Shown in pieces: positions 15,450-20,484 of a DNA stretch of 20,484 nucleotides. The stretch is from contig JBDTAX010000104.1 in assembly GCA_039924425.1 (NCBI GenBank), positions 1-20,484 of the forward strand, written 5' to 3'. This DNA comes from GCA-003244245 sp039924425. GTDB taxonomy: Bacteria > Actinomycetota > Actinomycetes > Mycobacteriales > Pseudonocardiaceae. Under the pieces are notes generated by a model, which saw nothing but the letters and a program-made list of their open reading frames with translations, was not told where the DNA came from and did no database searches. A program made the translations under genes and the position numbers. Within the stretch, counting starts at the first letter, position 1. Each line of letters begins with the position of its first letter.

Positions 15450-16730
15450 CTAGGCACCGAGCCGGTGCAGGACCTCTTGGACATCACTGCGCCCATGCCA
15501 CCGATTCAGGACGGGCACCGCGCGGCGCAATTCATTGCGGGCGGATTGCGAGTCGATCCGCTCAATGGCATCGAGGGTATCCCACGCCACCCGGCACGCC
15601 TCCTCCGGCTGACCGGCATTGGCATAGGCCCGCGCAAGCTTGACCCGGGTGATGGTGGCTCTGCGGAAAGACGACCCGGCCAGTGACTCCATCCGGGGTT
15701 CCAGCACCGGAATGACCCGAGCGCCGTAACCGAGATAAACATCACACGTCGTCTGGTAGACAGCAAGCAGATCATCGTTTATCGCGATGAGCTGGCCAAG
15801 AAACGCGTCGTCCTCACGAACTGGTTGGGCGAGCCAGTCCATTGCCGCATCGAGGGTGCGACGGCTCGCATCCCGGTTACCCGCCAGCGCATACCCGGAA
15901 GCCATCTGCTTGGCCGCCAAGCCCTTCATCCGCGGCGACGCCTGAGGCATATCGAGCACAGGCCGTGCTTCTCCGACAACCCGAAGCCCGTCACCAGAGA
16001 AGCTCATGACCATCATCGAACGCCGAATAAAAGATCCCGTCATCATCCCCGACCAGCCCGCAGTCTGTGCCCACTGCGATGCCCGGTCGATCCACCACAT
16101 CGCGCCCGGCAGATCCCCCGCCTCTTCGCTCAACCAGCTCAGCGATTCAGCGTAGTGCGCCTGCAGCGTGCCGTAACGGTGTCGGTCCGCATCGGCGGCT
16201 CTGCGGCGCAACCCATCCAGTACGGCGACGTTGCCCGTCATGGCATCAATAAGCTGACGGGGCGGCAGTATCCGGGTGGCTTCCTTGAAGCCATTGAACG
16301 CATCCTGGAGGGACTGCAGGACATCACCATCGGGCTGGATGCGGTCCAGCGCGCGTTCGAACTCACCGTGCAGCCCACCGGTCACCGTCCCGAGACCGAG
16401 GGCCGTCAGCGCTTCACGTCGGGAGAGGGGCATTGCGACACCTCCTTGCGGCAGCAGCACCACGAACACGTCCCTCGTGGGCACCCCAGGGGCGAGGTTC
16501 CCCTCCGGGGCGCCGCCGGAGCCCCGCGCCAGGGATGCGACCACGCTACCCGTTTCATAGATCCGGTCCAGCTCCCGCGCCAGCCACGGCTGCAGCGCAC
16601 GCTCCCCCGACTCGACATACGAGACGAGCGACAGCGTGCATCTGGCCTGCCGGGACACCGCGGCCAGCGTCAACTCGCGCGCCGTCCGCAGCTCCCGCAG
16701 CACCGCTCCGAGCCTGGCATCCCCCGGCAC
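15450..16730 (-). CDS. XRE-type helix-turn-helix regulator with helical C-terminal domain
   Basis: 426 aa from the GTG at 16730, chosen because AAAAGGGGG lies about 7 nt upstream; GTG codons at 16760 and 16766 in the same frame lack such a site. Residues about 4-60 form a Cro/C1-type DNA-binding domain (LGAVLRELRTARELTLAAVSRQARCTLSLVSYVESGERALQPWLARELDRIY). A Gly/Pro-rich linker and PLSRREALTALGLG follow, and then about 300 residues of helical repeats resembling TPR units (for example RASQWAQTAGWSGM, KQMASGYALAGNRDASRRTLDAAM, KLARAYANAGQPEEACRVAWDTLDAIE). This is a common actinobacterial layout in which the helical part senses a signal. The gene is divergent from two small genes and shares a control region with them, which suggests that it regulates itself and that pair. 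No target is known. Confidence 0.85.
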   Translation of the reverse strand: MPGDARLGAVLRELRTARELTLAAVSRQARCTLSLVSYVESGERALQPWLARELDRIYETGSVVASLARGSGGAPEGNLAPGVPTRDVFVVLLPQGGVAMPLSRREALTALGLGTVTGGLHGEFERALDRIQPDGDVLQSLQDAFNGFKEATRILPPRQLIDAMTGNVAVLDGLRRRAADADRHRYGTLQAHYAESLSWLSEEAGDLPGAMWWIDRASQWAQTAGWSGMMTGSFIRRSMMVMSFSGDGLRVVGEARPVLDMPQASPRMKGLAAKQMASGYALAGNRDASRRTLDAAMDWLAQPVREDDAFLGQLIAINDDLLAVYQTTCDVYLGYGARVIPVLEPRMESLAGSSFRRATITRVKLARAYANAGQPEEACRVAWDTLDAIERIDSQSARNELRRAVPVLNRWHGRSDVQEVLHRLGA

Positions 16731-16751
16731 TGGACCGCCCCCTTTTCGACC

Positions 16752-16798
16752 GTGTTTCACAGCCACCCGCAACCGCTCGACTACCGACAGTGAAACAC
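16752..16798. promoter_or_regulatory. Paired 9-bp operator-like repeats between divergent genes
   Basis: GTGTTTCAC at 16752-16760 and its reverse complement GTGAAACAC at 16790-16798 lie 38 bp apart centre to centre in the 135-bp divergent region. Each copy is itself GTG-nnn-CAC, so the two are the same site in opposite orientation. They flank the expected promoter of the regulator gene and lie upstream of the small plus-strand genes. Autoregulation by the adjacent HTH protein is the natural inference. Confidence 0.45.
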
Positions 16799-16865
16799 AC
16801 GACGCTATCGGCACGGCCCCGACACTGGGCACCGTCCCGACGAGACCAAGACGGAAGCGGAGCAC

Positions 16866-17162
16866 ATGAGCGAACCACCTGTCGGCACCACCGGCGTGGG
16901 CGGAGACGGCATCGGGTACTGCATCCGCCCTGGCACGGCCGTGCCACCGACCGTGCTGGTGACCGACATGGACGGCGGCGCGCTGTTCCTGCAAGGCTGG
17001 CGAGTCGGCCCGAGCGCCTACGTGTGCGCCGCGGATTCCGCCCCACTACGGAAAGCGCTCGCGGCGGCTTTCGGGAGCGACCCGCTGCGCGCCGACCAAC
17101 CCGTGATCCACGATGGGGAGGTTGGCGCCGGGGATAACGCGGTACCGCACCCGCGGATGTGA
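16866..17162 (+). CDS. Small hypothetical protein, partner of the HTH regulator
   Basis: 98 aa from an ATG with a GCGGAG ribosome-binding sequence just upstream. I do not recognise the family. No signal peptide or membrane helix is seen. The first half is Gly/Pro-rich and includes YCIRPGTAVPPTVLVTDMDGGALFLQGW, which looks like beta strands; the second half has one clear helix (SAPLRKALAAAFG). It is coupled to the next gene by a GTGA overlap and is divergent from the HTH regulator; small genes beside such regulators are common in actinomycetes, but this does not look like DUF397. Confidence 0.7.
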   Translation: MSEPPVGTTGVGGDGIGYCIRPGTAVPPTVLVTDMDGGALFLQGWRVGPSAYVCAADSAPLRKALAAAFGSDPLRADQPVIHDGEVGAGDNAVPHPRM

Positions 17163-17521
17163 GCAGTGTGTGGCAGACGAGATATCGGGTGCTCTGGCAG
17201 CAGTTGGAGCAATGGACACATGAGCTCCATGGCGCCCAGCCCCCGGCCGCGCTGGCCGAACACACCGCGCGGCTGCTCACCTTTGCTGTCACTCTGCTCG
17301 AAGAGCACCAAGTCAACAAGCGGGGCCAGTGCCCGTTTTGCGGTTGGTCACGATGGGCGTGGCGATTCTGCCACCGGCGGCCACGATGCACCGTGTGCCG
17401 CGCCCTGGAATTCGCCATGCACCAAGGCTTGGACGCGGTGTGGTGGCAATTGCTCAACAACACGGGCACGACCTGCAGCTTGGTGGACGTGCGAGAGTGG
17501 CTGAGCCAACGGGAGCGGTGA
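17159..17521 (+). CDS. Small Cys-rich, Trp-rich protein (possible zinc binding)
   Basis: 120 aa from a GTG at 17159 overlapping the previous stop (GTGA). A helical N-terminal half (YRVLWQQLEQWTHELHG, ALAEHTARLLTFAVTLLEEHQ) is followed by a cluster of Cys and His residues: CPFC, then FCHRRPRCTVC, which could bind one zinc ion. The rest is helical (ALEFAMHQGLDAVWWQLL). Seven Trp residues in 120 is unusual. The family is not recognised; a DNA-, RNA- or protein-binding zinc ribbon is a guess from the Cys pattern. Its coupling to the 98-aa gene suggests the two products work together. Confidence 0.75.
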   Translation: MSSVWQTRYRVLWQQLEQWTHELHGAQPPAALAEHTARLLTFAVTLLEEHQVNKRGQCPFCGWSRWAWRFCHRRPRCTVCRALEFAMHQGLDAVWWQLLNNTGTTCSLVDVREWLSQRER

Positions 17522-17553
17522 GCGCACCCCACGAATCAGGCTGAGCATCACCT

Positions 17554-17575
17554 GGCGGCGCCCGTCATCGCCGCC
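17554..17575. terminator. Short hairpin after the Cys-rich gene
   Basis: GGCGGCG (17554-17560) and CGCCGCC (17569-17575) are 7-bp exact arms with an 8-nt loop, 33 nt after the stop at 17521. A GC-rich stem without a U-run; plausible as part of the terminator for the small-gene pair. Confidence 0.4.
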
Positions 17576-17584
17576 TCCTGAGCA

Positions 17585-17632
17585 GGCAGGTCCGGCGATG
17601 ACGGACACCCCGAGCCCATCGCCGGACCTGCC
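17585..17632. terminator. 16-bp perfect hairpin, probable terminator
   Basis: Arms at 17585-17600 (GGCAGGTCCGGCGATG) and 17617-17632 are exact reverse complements of 16 bp with a 16-nt loop. It sits between convergent genes, where a two-way terminator is expected. No U-run follows, which is usual in high-GC actinobacteria. Confidence 0.65.
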
Positions 17633-17698
17633 GTCCAGCGTAGTACCGCAACGGCACTTCGATGTTTCGGTAGCCCAACTTCGTCGTAGCCGTAGCTA

Positions 17699-17760
17699 GA
17701 TCGTCGAAAGTGGGGTGTGGCCGTGCACAACTGAACGGCCACACCCCACTTTCGACGATC
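17699..17760. terminator. 26-bp perfect hairpin, probable bidirectional terminator
   Basis: Arms 17699-17724 and 17735-17760 are exact reverse complements over 26 bp with the 10-nt loop GCACAACTGA. The core is AAAGTGGGGTGTGGCC. It lies 69 nt beyond the end of the NB-ARC/TPR gene and 178 nt beyond the small-gene pair. Both strands could fold identically, as expected for a shared terminator of convergent units. The perfect match over such length is more than termination needs, so a repeat element is an alternative. Confidence 0.7.
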
Positions 17761-18120
17761 ACCAGTGGGCACCAGTAGAACACACCAGATGACTGGCCCC
17801 GGAGGATGGACAGCGTGCCATTGCAGCGTTACTCAACGTCCAGATCCGCCAGATCGGCAGCGAGCTGGGTCACCTCGGCGGCGCCGATGCGCTGGTAAAT
17901 CTCCAGCGCCTGCCGAAACTCGGTCACGACGGTCGCGGTGTCGCCCCTGGCCAGGGCGCATCGACCCACTCCTTCGAGGGCACGTGCCTGCTCCAATGGG
18001 CTGTCCACCGCACGAGCGAGATCCAGAGCACGCTGGTAGTGGGCCAACGCCTGTTCCGGATCCCCGGACTTTCGGTGCAGCGTCCCGCTGTGGTTGAGCA
18101 CCGCCGCTTCGCCGAGCTGG

Positions 18121-18840
18121 ATGCTAAGGTCGCGGTAGATGCCCAAGGCCCGCTCGAGGGCCTGAACCGCGCCCGCATGGTCACCGGTCGCCTGCCGCAC
18201 GTTTCCCAGATGGTTGAGGGTGTCCGCCTCGCCGCGCCGGTCGCCGAGGTCGCAGCAGATACCTAAGGCCTGCTCCAGCATCTGGACCGCAACCGAATAG
18301 TCACCGGTCAAACACGCCACGTGCCCCAGATCGCGGAGGGCGTTCGCTTCGCCGAGCCCGTTGCCGAAGTCGCGGTAGAGGCTCAGGGCCTGCCTGTGGG
18401 ACCGGGCCGCTCCCGGATAGTCCCCGGTCGCCCGCTGTACGGCCCCCAGAATGTTGAGGGCGTTCGCTTCGCCAAGCCGGTCGCCGAAGTCGCGGTAAAG
18501 GGCCAGAGCCTGCTCCAGCACCGGGGTCGCGCCCAGATAGTCGTCGGTCCCCTCCAGCACGTCCCCCAGATGGTTGAGGGTACTCGCCTCACCGTTCCGG
18601 TCGCCGAGGTCGCGGTATATACCTAGGGCCTGCTCCTGGGTCTGGGTCGCGCCCGGATAGTCGCCAGTCAACCGCCGCACGCGCCCCAGATAGTGGAGGG
18701 CGTTCGCTTCGCCGAGTCGGTCGCCGATGTCGCGGCAGACGCCCAGGGCCTGCTCCAGCACCTGGGTCGCGCCCAGATAGTCGTCGGTCAGGTACCGCAC
18801 GAACCCCAGCTGAGTGAGGGCGTCCGCTTCGCCGAGTCGG
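18121..18840 (-). repeat. Six 120-bp DNA repeats encoding TPR units
   Basis: Six consecutive 120-bp units begin at 18121 and align base for base without gaps; a seventh, weaker unit lies at 18001-18120. Each encodes 40 residues of the form ALNxLGxVxxxTGDYxGAxxxxEQALxxYRDxGDRLGEA. The DNA similarity, not only protein similarity, indicates recent unit duplication or gene conversion. The 40-residue period is that of kinesin-light-chain-like TPRs common in NB-ARC proteins. Confidence 0.9.
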
Positions 18841-20185
18841 TCGTCAAGGTGTCGTGCCGCTGTGGCGGCGGTGGTGTGGAGTTCCAGGGCTTGGGTCCAG
18901 GGGCCGTCGATGCGCAGCAGGTGAGTGAGGCAGGCGGTGAGTGCGACCACTCGGGTGGTGGGTGACATGTCAAGGCAGGCGAGCAGGTTGGCGCGTTCGA
19001 TCTGTAGCCAGGCCCGCGCCTGGTTGTAGTTGGCCAGCTCGGGTGCGGCAGCCGGCGGCGCGGCTGGTGTGGCGGCAACGGACCTGGGGTGTCGGGTGAG
19101 GAAAGTGTCGGCGAGGGCGGCGGTGTGCTGGTAGTAGTCGAGTAACTGGTCGAGGGCCTGGTCGCGCTCGTCGGCGGGGTCGGTGGCCGCTAGGGTGCGA
19201 GCGTAGTCGCGGATCAGGTCGTGCATGCGGTACCGGCGATATACCGGTTCGTCGAGCAGACGATCGCTGTGCAGCGCGTCGAGATGCTCACTGGCCTGAT
19301 CCAGGGGGATGCCAGCGAGTGCGGCGGCGGCGTAGGCGTCGATGTCGACACCCGGGTGCAGACCGAGGCGGCGGAAGAAGCGTCGCCGGTCGGTCGGCAG
19401 ATCCTGGTAGGACAGGTCGAACGCGGCGGCGACGGTGCGGTTCTCTGCGGTAGCGGTGAGGAGGGTCGTCTTCGTCTCGGTGATCAGGTGGCCCATTGTC
19501 CAGGACTGGTGTTTGCTGAACAGACTGGCCAGCAACGAGATCGCCAACGGCAGGTACCCGCACAGCCCCACCAGTTCAGCCACCCTGGCGGGCTCGGCGG
19601 CGGCGCGGGGAGCCAGGCGAAGGAACATCTGCCGGGCCTCATCAGGGGGCAGGGTGTCCAACAACATTGGCACCGCCGAGGGAAGATCACCCAGGTAGCG
19701 GCGGCTGGTGACCAGCACCAGACAACCCGCCGAACCCGGCAGCAGGGGTGTGACCTGGCCGCTGCTGGCGGCGTTGTCCAGGTGAGTAGCGCCTGTTTGT
19801 GGGCCATCCGGTCCCGCCATAGCGTGGCCCGCTCGTCGAGGTTCTCGGGAAGGTTGCGGGTATCCGCGCCGTCGGCGGTCAACAGGCTGGCCAGCGCCGC
19901 CTGGGGTGTCATCGGCTCCGTACCTGCGGTATGGGCGTGTAGGTCAAGGAACAGTTGCCGGTCGGGGAACCGATCGGCCAACCGGTGGCCGACGTGAACC
20001 GCGAGGGCGGTCTTGCCCACCCCGGGCATGCCGTCGAGGGCGTGAATGGCCACCACCCGGCCCGCCTCGGCCGCAGCGGTCACCGCCGTGATGATGTCGT
20101 GGAGTTCTTTGCCGCGCCCGGTGAACGCGGCCGTGTCAGCCGGCAAGGTGCACGTCGCCGGTGAGGGCGGTGCCGGGGGCAGGTG

Positions 20186-20248
20186 GATGTTCACCTGGTC
20201 ACCGGCGACCTGGTTGAAAGTGCTGGTGTCGTGGGAGGTGCCGCTCAT
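20186..20248 (-). other. Shared motif, copy near the NLR N-terminus
   Basis: Encodes residues 21-41 of the NB-ARC protein, containing SGTSHD, STFNQVAGDQ and VN. It matches the extreme C-terminus of the upstream protein at 17 of 21 positions. Gly/Asn/Gln-rich short repeats of this kind, at the N-end of NLRs, are the position reported for bacterial amyloid signalling motifs. Ordered beta-aggregation is inference. Confidence 0.6.
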
Positions 20249-20304
20249 CTGGACCGGAGCATCGCCCGGAGTGTCCTCGGCCGGCGGAATCGGCGGGGCG
20301 GTGG

Positions 20305-20484
20305 TCATGGTCGGTAATTGATCTGGTCGCCAGCGACTTGGTTGAAGGTGCTGCTGTCGTGGGAAGTTCCCGTCATGATGATCGCGCCGACCCGAGACTG
20401 CTCCGCTGGCGTCAACACCGGGGTCAGGGATTCGTCGAGGACCCGCCGCAGCTCGACGGCCACGGCGGGCTCATCAAGCAGCAA
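20305..20484 (-). CDS. 3' end of a gene coupled to the NLR, possible effector
   Basis: The last 59 codons of a gene whose start is beyond the right edge; it ends in TGA at 20307-20305, overlapping the ATG of the NB-ARC gene (ATGA). The visible part has a helical segment (LLLDEPAVAVELRRVLDESL) and then TPVLTPAEQSRVGAII, and ends with MTGTSHD, SSTFNQVAGDQ and INYRP. The final motif repeats the one in the downstream NB-ARC protein. The catalytic or other domain lies outside the window, so no function can be given; an effector triggered by the NLR is the suggested role. It is too short and lacks a start, so ORF scans miss it. Confidence 0.8.
   Translation of the reverse strand: MLLDEPAVAVELRRVLDESLTPVLTPAEQSRVGAIIMTGTSHDSSTFNQVAGDQINYRP
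20314..20376 (-). other. Shared motif, copy at the C-terminus of the upstream protein
   Basis: Encodes the 21 residues that end 2 residues before the stop of the upstream protein: TGTSHD, SSTFNQVAGDQ, IN. The DNA is also clearly similar to that at 20186-20248, with mismatches mostly at third positions, which suggests an old duplication kept under protein-level selection. Confidence 0.6.

Larger units (their letters stand above)
17522..17828. other. Convergent intergenic region packed with hairpins
   Basis: About 307 bp between the plus-strand small gene and the end of the minus-strand NB-ARC/TPR gene. It holds three inverted repeats (17554-17575, 17585-17632, 17699-17760) and no credible gene. 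Frames that cross it read the repeats in both directions and are not supported by composition or start sites. Confidence 0.65.
17829..20308 (-). pseudogene. NB-ARC/TPR (NLR-like) ATPase, frameshifted at Walker B
   Basis: Two overlapping frames make one protein of about 826 aa. The N-terminal frame starts at the ATG at 20308 (ATGA overlap with the upstream stop) and carries a short motif at residues 21-41, AFTGRGKEL (61-69) and the P-loop GMPGVGKT (93-100). It reads correctly to WRDRMAHKQALL, then goes out of frame. The second frame resumes at CTG 19781 with LDNAASSGQV, continues through LVLVTSRR, the GYLPLAISLL motif, MHDLIRDYA and eight 40-residue TPR units, and ends at 17829. Restoring one base near 19782-19784 gives ALL-(I/V)-LDNA, the normal Walker B. 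All other NB-ARC landmarks are intact, so the break is a recent mutation or a sequencing error. Bacterial NB-ARC/TPR proteins are ATP switches in signalling or defence. If the break is real the product is a truncated 174-residue fragment plus a tail of unrelated sequence. Confidence 0.8.

Noticed and set aside
15450..16994. Longer start at 16994 for the HTH regulator
   Set aside because: It would run over the divergent small gene and the control region; the extra residues are low-complexity, and AAAAGGGGG directly precedes the GTG at 16730.
18121..18840. Regular 120-bp repeats as a CRISPR or satellite array
   Set aside because: Units are contiguous with no spacers, keep one reading frame and encode 40-residue TPR units within a recognised protein.
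19771..19800. Programmed ribosomal frameshift in the NB-ARC gene
   Set aside because: No slippery heptamer at the CTCACCTGG site and no stimulating stem seen just downstream; a one-base loss explains the data more simply.

Overview
The window looks like high-GC actinobacterial chromosome, most likely from the order Pseudonocardiales. Base composition is strongly GC-rich throughout, GTG starts and 1-4 nt start/stop overlaps are common, and several families are typical of that group (DUF3558 lipoprotein, ESX-like small helical protein, serA-leuB pair, XRE/HTH regulator with a long C-terminal domain, NB-ARC/TPR protein). The assignment is from gene content only; I could not run a similarity search.

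Layout. (1) 1-768, minus strand: a translationally coupled pair, an ESX/WXG-like small protein and a DUF3558 lipoprotein cut by the window edge. (2) 769-1098: an AT-rich divergent control region with a 19-bp palindrome and a good sigma70-type promoter facing right. (3) 1099-6663, plus strand: a two-gene biosynthetic operon, a diaminobutyrate-2-oxoglutarate aminotransferase-like enzyme followed by a 1372-aa Pls-type NRPS (A domain, carrier domain, then three units of two membrane helices plus a soluble domain). This is the architecture of poly-epsilon-lysine synthetase. The aminotransferase makes poly(2,4-diaminobutyric acid) the most economical product prediction. (4) 6598-12305, minus strand: a complete oligopeptide/dipeptide ABC importer (two permeases, a double ATPase, a lipoprotein binding protein) that collides tail-to-tail with the synthetase gene, overlapping it by 66 bp. 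(5) 12321-15040, minus strand: leuB and serA, core amino-acid biosynthesis, directly upstream of the importer on the same strand. (6) 15450-17521: an XRE-type regulator divergent from a coupled pair of small unknown genes, with a 9-bp inverted repeat pair in the shared control region. (7) 17522-17828: a convergent intergenic region packed with three hairpins, two of them perfect and long. (8) 17829-20484, minus strand: an NB-ARC/TPR (bacterial NLR-like) gene interrupted by an apparent one-base deletion exactly at Walker B, preceded by the 3' end of another gene.

The two parts most worth attention are the poly-amino-acid operon in (3) and the NLR locus in (8). In (8) the last about 21 residues of the upstream protein are nearly identical to a stretch near the N-terminus of the NB-ARC protein (17 of 21 by eye). 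A shared short motif at the C-end of one protein and the N-end of an adjacent NLR is the arrangement described for bacterial amyloid signalling motifs that pair an effector with its NLR; here that is an inference from sequence only.

Connections between regions are mostly not proven by the sequence. The aminotransferase and synthetase clearly belong together. The importer may be co-transcribed with serA-leuB, and its link to the polymer operon is only one of position.
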